A stretch of 64,000 nucleotides of DNA from Pestalotiopsis fici W106-1 (taxonomy: Eukaryota; Ascomycota; Sordariomycetes; Amphisphaeriales; Sporocadaceae), in contig NW_006917103.1 in NCBI RefSeq assembly GCF_000516985.1, positions 186,001 through 250,000 of the forward strand, given 5' to 3'. A program made the translations under genes and the position numbers. Of this stretch, positions 22,215 through 33,729 are shown piece by piece. Under the pieces are notes generated by a model, which worked only from the letters and a program-made list of their open reading frames with translations, was not told the origin of the DNA and did not search any database. Within the stretch, counting starts at the first letter, position 1, and each line of letters starts with the position of its first letter.

Positions 22215-23849
22215 ATGAGCAGGATGATGCTAGAAACAAACGAGAAGATCGGATGCCAGGATCTGCCTGGCCCAAGTCATCATGGTAAGAATATATGTCG
22301 CCCTTGCACCCAGATTTCTCTGATTGACCTTGGTAAAGTAGCAGGTTCGTCTTCGCATAGTGCTAGAGCGAATAGCGGAGCAAAAGATGGCGCTCCGGCA
22401 AGTCAGTCCCGCCGAGATCATTCCATCGAAGTGATCCGATGGAAAGTGGATGATGCTGAGAACCCAAATAATTGGCCATTATGGAGAAAGAGACTGATTG
22501 TCATCACAAATATGGTGATTGTGCTCAACAGTACGATGGGAAGTTCGCTGCCCAGTCAAGCGATACCTTTTATAACCAAAGATTGGGGTGTTGAAGGACA
22601 AAACGAACAGAACTTGCCAATATCGACATATTTAGTTGGTTACGTCTTTGGTCCGCTCATTTGGGGTCCCATGAGTGAGCACTTTGGTCGTCGATGGCTC
22701 CTATTGGGAACCTTTATATGCTATTGTGCTTCTGTCCTGGCATGCGCACTGGCTCCAAGTTGGTCGTTCCTGTTGGCATTTCGGTTCTTGGCTGGCACAT
22801 TTGCAAGCTCTCCGCTCGCAATCACGACGGGCATATTCGCCGATATATACGGAGAACCGGTCGAAAGAGGACGAGCAATGGCGTTTTTTAATGCAACAAC
22901 CATTCTCGGGCCCATCTTTGCACCTATCATATCGGGTTGGACGGCACCTACGATTGGCTGGCGATGGTGTTTCTGGATCGGCCTCATCTACGCTGTGCTC
23001 AGCTTTATACTCTTGTGCTTCCTTCCAGAGACATTTAGCCCGAGATTATTATCGAACAAGGCGACACGGATGAGAAAGCAAGATTCGTCGTTGAACGTGA
23101 TTGCAGCATCGGAACGGGATCCATTGACTCCTACACGCTTTATCACTGTTATTTTAACGAGACCAATCAGGATGCTAGTGTCGGAATCTATTGTCATGTG
23201 CTGCTCGGCTTATCTGTCGCTCGTGTATGCGATCTTTTATATGAGCTTTAGAGCCTATCCAATCATTTTCCAAGAGTTCTACAGCCTCTCCCCTGGGGTC
23301 ACTGGGTTGTGTTTCTTGCCCATTGGCCTCGGTGCGATTTGCACACTCCCGGTATTTTACTGGTACGATTCGTATCTCAGACGGTTGCGAGCGAGGCATG
23401 TTCCCTGGGCTTTACGGGAGGAAGCCCGGCGGTTGCCCCTGGCTTGTCTCGGCGGGCCGCTATTCGTGGTGTCCTTGTTCTGGCTAGGCTGGACAAGCAG
23501 AAACGGTGTGCATTTTGTGGTCCCTATGCTGGCTGGGCTCTTGTTTGGCTTTGGTTTTCAATTCATCATGATGGCCTTGTTGAATTACCTTAGTGATGCT
23601 TATGAGATTTATGCGGCATCTGCCCACGCCGTTGCGAGCATGTGCAGATCACTCTTGGCTGTCGCTCTCCCGTTTGCGACGTTACCTCTATTCGATAGAC
23701 TGGGCATCGCTGGCGCATGCAGCTTCCTGGCAGGGCTAAGTGCCTTGATGTGCGCAATCCCCTTTTGGTTTATCTGGAAAGGCGACGAGATTCGGGCAGG
23801 AAGCAAGTATTGCACAGCTCTGAAGCAGAAGAGTGACACCATAATATAA
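22215..23849 (+). CDS. MFS transporter, DHA1-type drug/polyamine exporter family
   Basis: A single-exon gene of about 544 aa. The open frame extends 16 codons further upstream but opens with TTG; the first ATG is at 22215. DDAENPNNWPLWRKR precedes the first membrane helix, as in fungal DHA1 transporters. Motif A is present as GPMSEHFGRRWLLL after helix 2, motif C as FNATTILGPIFAPIISGW in helix 5, and PETFSPRLL closes the first half. Twelve hydrophobic segments are traceable, with a cytoplasmic loop rich in charged residues between helices 6 and 7. Proteins of this type export polyamines, fungicides or metabolites by proton antiport at the plasma membrane. The neighbouring ABCG gene is also an exporter type, but no biosynthetic gene lies between them, so the substrate is unknown. 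Confidence 0.85.
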   Translation: MSRMMLETNEKIGCQDLPGPSHHGKNICRPCTQISLIDLGKVAGSSSHSARANSGAKDGAPASQSRRDHSIEVIRWKVDDAENPNNWPLWRKRLIVITNMVIVLNSTMGSSLPSQAIPFITKDWGVEGQNEQNLPISTYLVGYVFGPLIWGPMSEHFGRRWLLLGTFICYCASVLACALAPSWSFLLAFRFLAGTFASSPLAITTGIFADIYGEPVERGRAMAFFNATTILGPIFAPIISGWTAPTIGWRWCFWIGLIYAVLSFILLCFLPETFSPRLLSNKATRMRKQDSSLNVIAASERDPLTPTRFITVILTRPIRMLVSESIVMCCSAYLSLVYAIFYMSFRAYPIIFQEFYSLSPGVTGLCFLPIGLGAICTLPVFYWYDSYLRRLRARHVPWALREEARRLPLACLGGPLFVVSLFWLGWTSRNGVHFVVPMLAGLLFGFGFQFIMMALLNYLSDAYEIYAASAHAVASMCRSLLAVALPFATLPLFDRLGIAGACSFLAGLSALMCAIPFWFIWKGDEIRAGSKYCTALKQKSDTII

Positions 23850-24462
23850 TTTAGAGCTTTACTTTACTTGAACAGGACAATCAACATAATCGTCAAGCTG
23901 AGCTGCTCAAGAGAAACATTGGATTAATGTGTTGCGTCCGTGCGACGGAAAGTCTCTTGCTCTGGGCACCCTGCAAGTTCTAGGTTGGCGGCATTTTTAG
24001 TGACTGAAGCACTGTAGAGCCTCGGGTCGCCGAACACTAGATCGGGGCGATCCCTAACCGAAGCTCTCAACCTCGGAAATTCCAAGCGACATTTCATCAC
24101 TGACTTTCGCGCGTGTTGAGAAATTTGTACAATCTCACCCTCCGTTTCTCTTTGCTTTTGATACCGTCTCGCGCTGCGTCTCTTGAGCTCAATGCCGATG
24201 CAAGGATTTCTGGTGGTTGACCAATTAGACTGTGAATCAAGTACCTGCCTAGAGGCTCGCTCCTTCAGGCTTCGAACGCCCAAAATTGGCAAGAGTCTCC
24301 CCGGTACCGAATGTGACGCCAACACGGTTCATGGGCCTCGGAGCATTTCCTTCCCGGCATTCCTTGACCGTACGATTATTGACTCAAACTAGTATTCACT
24401 TTGTATGGGCTGTCCGATACGGACAAACAAGCCAAAAGATTACAACACGACTCCAAGACCAG

Positions 24463-24497
<35 letters not shown>

Positions 24498-25562
24498 AAC
24501 CACCATTTTATTGCTCTCCAACTTCCACGCCCATAGCCTCATCATCTTGATAATCGACAGAACAATGAACCCCACGATCCAGCTCCGCCAATGTGCGTTG
24601 GTGAGCTGGTGACAGCAAGGATGAGCCTGAGCTTAAAGACTCTAGGGCATGTTCCCGGTGCCATCTTTGCAGACTCAAATACTCTGTAGCTACGAAATAT
24701 ACCACCCGTATCCTGTACCTCCAAACCATGGTACCTCGGCTCCCTTCAGGACTTGGCGTACCAACGCGACTCGACCTCGCTTAGCAAGTCGCGTTTTCTT
24801 CGGATGGATTCGCGCGCCCGATGTGCGACGAGTGAGATGGAGAGCTGGTACTGTAGCAGTCTTACTCCTTGTCAGACTGAGTTCGCAACCTTTACAGTGT
24901 CAAGTGACGGACGGTACCATTCTCAAAGAGCCAAATCCCATCTCGGCACGACAACTGAAGCGCCACGACACAACCCCCACAGTTAACCTCGAGTGGTATT
25001 GTAGCTGGACCAGACCGCTAAAATGTCAACCCTAGCAGGGGCCTGGCGTGCCTAGCCCCCACTGTTCTTCTTGGTCCCTCTCCAGGGTTTCCATTCCGTG
25101 GTTCTCAAGGGGGGTCAAGGTTGATATATTTTGTCTTCACAATAAGCATCGCAGCTCGGGATACCGTTCCCTACTGGCACATACTTTGCTTCGATTGTCT
25201 TTGAATCTTTCCTCCATGGGCCAGCGGTCTTGGCCCTGTACGAGGTCTAAAGAAAGAAACACAAATTACTTCACCTTTTTCGCACATCATGCTATAATCT
25301 GATCGAACATTATTCCCTTTTCAACCTGGGCGATTCTTCAACGGGCGTGATGAGGAACCATCCCAAGCTCATGATACTTGGATTTTGAATTTAGAACTAC
25401 GCCACACAGCTTATACACTGTATCAAGCGCCGAAATCATAATCTAGTGCAAGGTGCAAGCGGGCGAATAGACTTCATCATAAACTCGAGCACATGGGGCT
25501 TGGTGAAATAAATCATCATCGACATTCTGGCTCACGGTTACCCGCACCGAAAGGCACGACAG
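23850..25562. other. Intergenic region with GT microsatellite
   Basis: About 1.7 kb without a supported gene. It includes the GT repeat at 24465-24495. The right end should hold the ABCG promoter; no clear TATA box was identified. Confidence 0.5.
24465..24495. repeat. (GT)15 microsatellite
   Basis: An uninterrupted GT dinucleotide run of 31 nt. Confidence 0.95.
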
Positions 25563-28500
25563 ATGGACACCATGGAGACAAATATGCCTGCCCGAGAGCA
25601 AGCTCACTTCGAAGCTGAGAAGGAAGAATTCGAGCCTGGCACCTCCATATCCGCATCAATGGATGTAGGGCATCCATATCAAGAGCAACGGGTGCCTTCT
25701 ATTGTTGGCCACATATCCCTTGATGATGTTGATCCTGTCAATGTCCAGCTTAGAGATCTTTCGGTTCAAGTCGACACATCCCCTTCATTGCTAGAGCCTG
25801 CAACATATCCCGAGCTATTCCAAAGACTATCTGGGCAAAAAGACACAAGACACAATGTCAAGCCGCTGCTCAGCTCAATTGATGCGACATTGCCTAGCGG
25901 CAGCTTGACGGCTATACTTGGAGGCAGCGGTTCTGGAAAGACCACCTTGCTCAACACCATTGCTGAGCGAGTTTTCAGTGGCAGGCTGGCGCAAGCTGGG
26001 AGCATTCTTTTCAATGGACAAAAGGGTGTGACTTCTATCAATCAAGCCTACGTCATGCAACAAGACATTCTCATTCCATCGCTCACGGTCAGAGAAACTC
26101 TGCGGTACTCGGCAGACCTGCGACTTCCTCGGGCAGTGTCAAGGGAGGACCGATGGCGTATAGTGGAAGAAGTTATCCTAGAACTGGGTCTTAAAGAGTG
26201 TGCCAACACGAGAGTGGGTAATAGCCAGCGCAGGGGTCTTTCCGGAGGCGAGAAACGAAGAACGAGTATTGGTGTCCAATTGCTTGCGAATCCGTCAGTT
26301 CTCTTCCTGGACGAGCCAACGACCGGCCTCGATGCCACGAGTGCATACCAACTCGTCAAGACTTTGAAATCTCTTGCCCAAAAAGGCCGAACTATCATCA
26401 CCACTATTCATCAACCCCGTTCGGAGATTTGGGGCCTGTTTGATAACTTGATTCTCTTGTCCCGGGGATCACCGGTATTCTCTGGGCCCAGGAGTGAATG
26501 CGAGCCATGGTTTTCGGACCTCGGATACCAAATACCACCATTTGTCAATCCAGCCGAGTACTACATCGACCAGGCTGCCATTGATAATAGGACACCCGAA
26601 CTGGAAGAGGAATCAACAGTACGAGTGCACGCACTCAAAGCGGCTTGGAACGAACAAAGGCCAATGCGATTCCCTCCGGCCTTGGATCAAGGTCTAGTAT
26701 CAAATAAACCTGCAAGGCGCGCGCAAAGCCAACACGCTGGCTTCTGCCGCCAAATTCGCGTCCTGACAGACCGAAATCTGAAAGTGACGGTGCGGGATCC
26801 CATGGGCATGGCAGGATCAATTGGCGAAGCCATTTCCATGTCAATCATACTGGGCTACATTTTTTATGCCTTGCCTCGAGACCAATCCGGCATAAGGTCT
26901 CGAGAAGGTGCTCTCTATTCGTCGGTTGGCTTACAAGGCTACCTTTACCTGATGTTCGAGACGTACCGCTTGACAAACGACATTCCCACCTTTGATCGTG
27001 AACACAATGAAGGGTGTGTCACGGCACTCCCATTCATCCTTTCCCGCCGAATCGCTGGCTTCTTCACAGAGGATATTCCCGTTCCGTTCTTATACAGTGT
27101 CATTCTCTATTTCATGGTGGGATTTGACCGTGAAGCCGGCAAGTTCTTCACGTTCTTCTCCATCATTCTATTGAATCATTACATTGCCATCATGCTGGCA
27201 ATGACTGCGGTGGCGGCAGTTCGACACTTTCCTGGGGCTAGTCTCATTGGCAATTTGGCCTATACCCTCCAGAGTATGGCCTGCGGCTATTTCATTCAGA
27301 GCAACACGATCCCAGTCTACGTACGATGGCTTAAATACGCCACTTACACTGTAAGCATTGAGGTTTGTAACCAAGACGACATGCTAAAGACTAACTCTTG
27401 ACGTGTACAGTATTACGCTTTTGGTGGGCTATGTGGCAACGAGTTTGAAAATAACTTCTACAACTGCCCGCTAGAGGGCGGTGCTGACAACCCAGGATGC
27501 GCATCTTATACGGGAGCTTATATCATGGACAACCTTGGGTTCCCGAAAAACTGGATCGCTCGACCCATTTTGGCCATGGTAGGATTCGTCGGTCTCTTTC
27601 TCATCACATCGTGGGTTGGGCTAGCATACTTGAGGGTCGAAATGACGATTGCACGAGCGAGAAATTCTGACAAGGATCTTTCCTTGGGCAAGGAGAAGAT
27701 GAATGCAGTGCCAACCCAAGAAGTACGGGCAATTGACGTCGGCCTGAGTGACTTTGGACTGGTTGTGGACAAGCGATCTTTTCTGGGAAAGAAGCAATCA
27801 ACGAAAACCATACTGAACCCAGTGAATGCCATATTCCAGGCGGGCTCGTTAAATATCGTGATGGGACCTTCGGGCTCTGGTAAAACCAGCCTTCTTAATA
27901 GCATGGCGCTACGTCTTAACGGATCTTTCGGGACACGCTACCTCGCATCAGGCAAGCTCACATTCAACGGAGCAGTGCCATCTGACTCGGTAATCCGTTC
28001 TGTCGTATCATATGTCTCTCAAGATGATGATGCACTGTTGCCGTCGCTCACTGTTCGTGAGACGTTACGGTTTGCCGCAGGTCTACGACTACCCTCGTGG
28101 ATGAGTAAGCGACAGAAATACGACAGAGCTGAAGAAGTTCTTCTAAAGATGGGATTGAAGGACTGCGCAAATAATCTCGTGGGAAGTGATCTCATCAAGG
28201 GCATTTCAGGAGGCGAAAAGCGCCGCGTCAGTATTGCGGTGCAAATTCTGACCGACCCCAGAGTACTGCTTTTAGATGAGCCTACCTCTGGTTTGGACGC
28301 CTTCACTGCCAACAACATTCTCGAGGTCCTCCATGGATTGGCCAACGAAGGCAGAACGTTGATCCTGACGATACATCAAGCAAGATCAGATTTATTCAAG
28401 CATTTTGGCAACGTGCTGCTTTTGGCACGAGGTGGCTCACCAGTATTCGCGGGAGCCGCCAAAGATATGCTCGGGTATTTCGGTAATCTTGGCCACCAAT

Positions 28501-30096
28501 GTCCTCGACACACCAATCCAGCAGATTACGCCCTAGACCTTATCACCATCGATCTCCAAGAAGAGAAACGAGAGGTAGAAAGCCGAGAAAAGGTTAGAAG
28601 GCTCGTTGAAGCCTGGAGAGATTGCAGCAAGACCAATATCCATAGCGACACCATTGGATCCAATCCAGGAGGTCTGGACCAGGTTGATGAGGCATCAGAG
28701 GCTGAGCCTCAAGCAAACTCTAATCAGCAACAACAATCATCCGACGTTACAGAGAGAGCCAACTCAATGAATCAAGAATCTGCACCTGATGCTGATCCTT
28801 CGTCTGCAGCCACCCCCTCTGAAAAGCGCCCAGCTGAAACACCTCAACGCAAGCCTTTCAACAGGACCACATTGGCTAGTCCAGCAGAGGTTGGTGCCAT
28901 GGCGCGTAAACGTACATCATTTGCCACCGCGTTTCCTTTACTCATGCATCGCGCAATGCTCAACATCCGGCGTCAACCCCCATTAATTCTTGCGAGAATT
29001 ATGCAGGTCCTTGGGCTCGCTCTGGTACTGTCACTCTTCTTTGCTCCATTGCACAATGATTACCCATCAATACAAAATCGAGTCGGCTTCGTGCAGGAGG
29101 TCGGTGCCTTTTATTTTGTAGGGATGCTCCAAAATGTCGCCATTTATCCGGCTGAGCGGGAAGTCTTTTATCGAGAAGATGACGATACGGTATACAGTGT
29201 CGAGGCATTTTTGGCTACTTACACCATTCTCGAGGTCCCGTTTGAAATTATTTCAGTAAGTACCACCAAAAGGAGAAGGGCCGTTGGCTCGGTTACAGGT
29301 TTTCACGCATTAGAGAAAAATACAAAAGCTAACACATTCCTCCTTACTAGTGTTTAATTTTCGGGGTTCTTGCAGACTTTGCTGTTGGCCTTCCACGCAC
29401 AGCCGAGATGTATTTCATTTGCGTCTTTTGCTGCTTTGCCATTGTAAATTGTGGTGAAAGTCTTGGAATCATGTTCAACACCCTGTTCAACCATACCGGA
29501 TTCGCGGTCAACGTCATTTCCATCTTGCTGAGCGTTTCTCAGACTATGTCCGGCATCATGTCAATTGGTAAGTTCAGGAGTACCACAATTTTCTCGCTTT
29601 TTTTCTACTGTATAACCAAATACTGATTCTCGGCCACAGTACGTACTTATGGTGCCCAATTCATGTCTTGTTTCCCAGGTCTTTGAGTTTTGTCCCAATC
29701 GCAGTGGCAAGATGAGAGACGATTTACAATATCATTACTGCGATCCTGGTGAATTTTGAAGCTGACTTGTGTGTTGACTAGGACATGCCCGAGCTATTCA
29801 AAGCCTTCAATTATCTTAGTCCGTTGAAGTATGCAACCGCGGCGCTTGCACACTACAGCCTTACAGGGGTAAAGTTCACGTGCAATGATTCTCAAAGAAT
29901 GCCTAATGGAGATTGCAATATTTCGACCGGCGAAGAGGTACTGAACCTGTACAAGCTAAATCAGAATGGGCCAATCAACATAGGTGTGCTTGCTGCGGTC
30001 GTCGTGATCTATAGATTGATTGCTTGGGGCTTACTGCGCCTGGTGAGAACCAGATGGAAGAGCGTCGTGGAGAAGACACGCAAATCCCATAATTGA
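25563..30096 (+). CDS. Full-length ABCG transporter (NBD-TMD-NBD-TMD)
   Basis: Exons 25563-27350, 27411-29255, 29351-29567 and about 29782-30096 give nearly 1,400 aa. Both nucleotide-binding domains look catalytically complete. NBD1 has Walker A GGSGSGKTT, signature LSGGE, Walker B VLFLDEPTTGLD and the switch TTIHQPRS. NBD2 has GPSGSGKTS, ISGGE, VLLLDEPTSGLD and LTIHQARS. This distinguishes it from PDR-type pumps, where one site is degenerate. A linker rich in Gln, Glu and Ser (about 28,680-28,860) precedes the second membrane domain. The last junction is unresolved: exon 3 ends ...SGIMSI plus one base, and the last exon starts GAC ATG CCC GAG, one base out of phase. The family sequence should read SIDMPELF. 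Either a non-canonical splice, an assembly error or a frameshift is present. The substrate is unknown. Confidence 0.85.
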
Positions 30097-30255
30097 GTCA
30101 TGTCTGATGGTTCTTTAATGTCCCACTTGTCTCAGTCCACAAAGGAAAAGTGAACAGTCCAAGAAAGCAAGGATCGGAAAGGACAGGATGAGCCCATGAA
30201 TGAAAGGCGGATTGGCGTATCGAAAGCTTAGACCGAAGAGGCAGCAACTATTGAT

Positions 30256-31395
30256 TTACACATATTTCTGGGATCTTTCAACATGCTTCAGAAGGACTGC
30301 TAGCGCCTCTTCTCTCCTATCGCCATCCAATCTTGCCGATAAAGAATCAAGGCAGGAGCCTAGGACACTCTGCTTGGCATCCCAGTCCTGCGTCTGGAGG
30401 ATTTCTTCCATGATGTCCAAGTTTCCATGTATGGCGGCAACTGCCAAAGGATGGCTGTCATCAGTATCAGAAGGTATCTTGGCGCCACTTCTGGTGAGCA
30501 TTCTGAAAATGTCGATATTCCCGCCTTTTGCAGCGGCGGCCAAAGTACTTTCCAGAGGGCCATATTCCGCATTTGGATCTGTGCCATTATCGAGAAGTGC
30601 CTTGACAGCATCACTGTTCCCGATCAAGCACCCAGCATAAAGCGCTTCTTCCTTGTCTCGTACCTCAATCGTCGATTGCATTAGCAAAGTAGTGTACACA
30701 GGTAATGAGTGAAAGACGGCATGGTACAGCGGGCTTCGACTGGCAGGTAGCCAATCATACCGCCGCGGTACGAGAACCTCCCTCAAGGTTGCGTCCTCGT
30801 CGTCGTATACCTGGAGCCACGATTCCACCGCTGCTGGTGTGGTCAAAAAGTCCATGACCCTTTTGTTGAGCACTTCATTGTTCTGAGCGGCTTTGATATG
30901 AGAAGGCCAGTATTTGGCACAGTACACGACAAACGAGCTTTGTCGCTTGTGGTAGGGCTCAGGGTGGCACTCGAGGTATGCAAGACACACCTTGGCGCAT
31001 TCAGCTTCTGCATCCCAAAGCCAAGCATCCGCAGCGGTCTCTTTCCCGCGTGTCCCTTTGATCACATGGGCACAATACATTTGACTCGTCTTATCCCAGT
31101 ATATTGGACCCTGGCCCTCCGCTTGGGTCTTGCCAATCGTTCCAAGTTGGCAGTGGTCGACCAGCAGTCCCCTACCGTCTCCAAATCTGGCCTTCTTATC
31201 TTCATTGATGGAGCAATTTTGCGTATCCGTAGCAAGAGCTTCTACCAACTCTTCAGGCGTAAGTAGTCGCTTGGCGCAATCTACAATCTGGAGCGCTCGA
31301 ATGAAGTCATGAGCATTTAGGGAGACGCCGTTCATAAAATCAGCCACGCATGCCCGTGAAGCTGGCCACGCGGCGCGAAAGTCATTGAGCGACAT
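30256..31395 (-). CDS. Ankyrin-repeat protein resembling the post-NACHT part of an NLR (STAND) protein
   Basis: A single open frame of 379 aa. Residues 30-60 (LQIVDCAKRLLTPEELVEALA) resemble the winged-helix-like region that follows the NACHT domain in fungal STAND/NLR proteins. The next segment, with KVCLAYLECH and SFVVYCAKYWPSHIKAA, matches the usual C..YL, then YAAKYWPxH pattern of the same proteins. The last third has ankyrin-type repeats: AVKALLDNGTDPNAEYGPLE, LAAAAKGGNIDIFRMLTRSG, and HPLAVAAIHGNLDIMEEIL. No NACHT Walker A/B and no N-terminal effector domain is encoded here, and the 400 nt upstream belongs to the next gene's 3' flank. It is therefore a truncated or stand-alone NLR-like protein. 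It could be a decayed remnant, although the frame is intact over 1.1 kb. Confidence 0.7.
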   Translation of the reverse strand: MSLNDFRAAWPASRACVADFMNGVSLNAHDFIRALQIVDCAKRLLTPEELVEALATDTQNCSINEDKKARFGDGRGLLVDHCQLGTIGKTQAEGQGPIYWDKTSQMYCAHVIKGTRGKETAADAWLWDAEAECAKVCLAYLECHPEPYHKRQSSFVVYCAKYWPSHIKAAQNNEVLNKRVMDFLTTPAAVESWLQVYDDEDATLREVLVPRRYDWLPASRSPLYHAVFHSLPVYTTLLMQSTIEVRDKEEALYAGCLIGNSDAVKALLDNGTDPNAEYGPLESTLAAAAKGGNIDIFRMLTRSGAKIPSDTDDSHPLAVAAIHGNLDIMEEILQTQDWDAKQSVLGSCLDSLSARLDGDRREEALAVLLKHVERSQKYV

Positions 31396-31801
31396 TTTCG
31401 AATAGAATGCAAACGATACTGATTTAGCAGCGCCCTTTCATGTACAGAAACGACGCAAAAAGCATTCTTATAGATCAGAAAGAGGCCGAGTCCCCACGAG
31501 ACTTGTCATTGCCCCGCTGCGCAGGCTCACATGAGCAAAATTAGCTGCAGGTACTTGGGATCCTGAGATGCAGCTCTGCGGCACGACCTGTGAACGTTTC
31601 GATGGAATGGACAAGCTCTGTACTGGAAAAGCAACAGTCTGTCGAATAAATGCCATTTCACTCGATTTCAACAGCCAGACCATGGCCTGAAAGGGTTGGG
31701 AAATGTGATGCTTATTTCTGGGTTTTAACAAACGGGAACTATCTGGAATGGCTTCCGCCAACATCCTGTTTTCCTTCGTCGCTTAAAATGTTATCGCCGC
31801 T
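31396..31801. other. Short intergenic region
   Basis: About 400 nt between two minus-strand genes. The 98-codon minus-strand open frame here has no recognisable motif. No NACHT-coding remnant is seen. Confidence 0.5.
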
Positions 31802-33166
31802 CTAATCATCAAGAATTTGCACCTTGACTGCCTTTGCAGATGGGTCTGATGCTGCAGCAAAGGCCTTTTCTCCCTCTTCCAATGTGAAGCGATGCGTGAC
31901 CAGAGGCTTCAAATCAATGAGGCCGGCGGAGACCAGGGCAATCGCCTTCGGGTAGGTGTCATGGTATCGGTATTGAAAGCGAATGTCGATCTCTCGTGCT
32001 GACATGTACGAGAAGGGCATAGTCTGGAAGTCCTTTCCGCATCCAATAATGAAGACCATTCCTCCAAAGCGGCACGACTATAGACATGTGATTAACATCA
32101 TACCCACTTTACGGTCAAGGGAAAATTGGGTAACTAAGAACTCACATAAATTCCGGTCTGCACACTCGACTCAACACCAGTACACTCGAAAACAAGCTTG
32201 GCTTCTGTACCCAGGGTCTTTCTGACCTCGTCTGCAACCTCCTTGGAGCCGAGCTTGGTATCCACCTTTACTGTCCGAACTCGAGGAATGAGTTTCTTTG
32301 CAAACTGGAGACGAGACTCGTCCAGGTCAGTGATGACAATGGGGGTTGCTCCTGCTGCATGCGCTGCGAGCAGGGTAACCAGTCCAATGGGGCCGGCACC
32401 GCAAATGACAATGGGGTCGCCCAATCTCAGCTCTGACCGGTCAATGCCAGCCAAGGCGACGGACAGTGGCTCAAGAAGGGAACCCTCTTCAAATGAGAGC
32501 TCATCCGGCAATGGGTGCAGCCACTCCTCGGGATGAACGTGATATCTGGTCAGGGTACCATGGTGAGGAGGTGTCGAGAAAAAGACGACATCAGGGCAGG
32601 CATTGTAGCGGCCGATGCGGCAGTAGTAACAGGTCGCCTTCATGCACGGAATACCACACTCGAGCGCCACGCGATCACCTGGCTTGTATTTTGTGACTCC
32701 GGGGCCAACATCAATCACGACGCCAGAGCTCTCATGTCCAAGACCATTTTCTCCTGTTTTTCTCCCATCAGTCAAAAAAAATGTGTCATCGCGGCCGTTC
32801 ACGACACGCCGTGTACTCACCAGTCACCACCATGTCACCAATGTGTCCCTTCTTCCAAAAATGCACATCGGATCCGCAGATACCGGTTGCACGCACGTCT
32901 GCAGTAAACTTGTGTTAGAGATTGCCATTCCACTTGAATGAGAGAGTTTGAGGTAGATCTTGAAGCTCCATGGCGGAAGATATTTGTTTATAAGATAGCC
33001 CAGAAAAGAGAAATAGCACTGAAAGTTGCTTACGAACTAAGCACTGCCCCTCGTTCAACGTTGGGACCGGTCCAGATTGAAGGTGCAACTCATGCTTTGG
33101 GTTTGTCCAGACGCCGAGATTCTCGGGCTTCCGGCTTCGAATGTCGAGGGATTGTGAGGTGCTCAT
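31802..33166 (-). CDS. Zinc-dependent polyol dehydrogenase, L-arabinitol-4-dehydrogenase-like
   Basis: Exons 33166-33034, 32898-32821, 32753-32146 and 32077-31802 encode 364 aa. It belongs to the medium-chain zinc dehydrogenases that oxidise polyols to ketoses with NAD(P)+. Motifs: GICGSDVHFWKKG (catalytic zinc Cys), GLGHESSGVVIDVGP (GHE zinc ligands), GDRVALECGIPCMKATCYYC with the structural-zinc Cys cluster, LLEPLSVALAGIDRS, Rossmann loop GAGPIGLVTLLAA, and FECTGVESSVQTGIY. The series of ECTGVESS, FGGMVFIIGCGK and IRFQYRYHDTYPKAI is characteristic of the fungal LAD/xylitol dehydrogenase branch. Exact substrate (L-arabinitol, xylitol, galactitol or another polyol) cannot be fixed by eye. It is divergent from an SDR with 563 nt between start codons and lies beside a Zn2Cys6 factor and a sugar-type transporter. 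Confidence 0.87.
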
Positions 33167-33729
33167 GATGAATTGAGTAAAACAAGAGGGAAATAATAGA
33201 ATCAGATATGGTAAAATCTTATGCGAGCAGTTGTCTGAAAGGCCTAATAATGAATTGGATTGTAATGGTATGAAAATCTGTCTCGAGAGTTTACACGCTG
33301 TGGCAGTCTGATATACATGACCTAGACCCGCAATATCAGTCTCAGCGGGACGGCAACCGTAGTGGTGGCGACGGTCGGCGGCACGTTGCTCATCAGCTAG
33401 TCCACAGCGGCCTTTACCCCGAAGAGAGGACCAACGCATATCGGAATCTTTCTAAACAAGAATCAAGTCAGATGACCGCCGTAAAATGTCCGCTCACTCC
33501 TTTCTTCGTGAAATCCAAGGCGGCGATCATGCCGGTATTCTTGAATCATACCGTGGAGCTGCGATCCGCGGGCATTGGCAGCACAGGGAGCATGTCAGAG
33601 TATGTCTTTATTCTTATAATGTGCTTCTTTTCCAATTCCATGAGGTTTGTTATTTCAAGACACAAGTACATCAGCAAATCTATCGTCCTTTCATTAATAC
33701 CTTGAATTATATACACTTGAGTCGTCAGA
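33167..33729. promoter_or_regulatory. Bidirectional promoter of polyol dehydrogenase and SDR
   Basis: 563 nt between divergent start codons. It contains several CGG triplets, including CGGTCGG near 33372-33378 and CCGCGG near 33567. These are the kind of half-sites bound by Zn2Cys6 factors such as the one encoded at 35380. Binding is inference. Confidence 0.4.
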
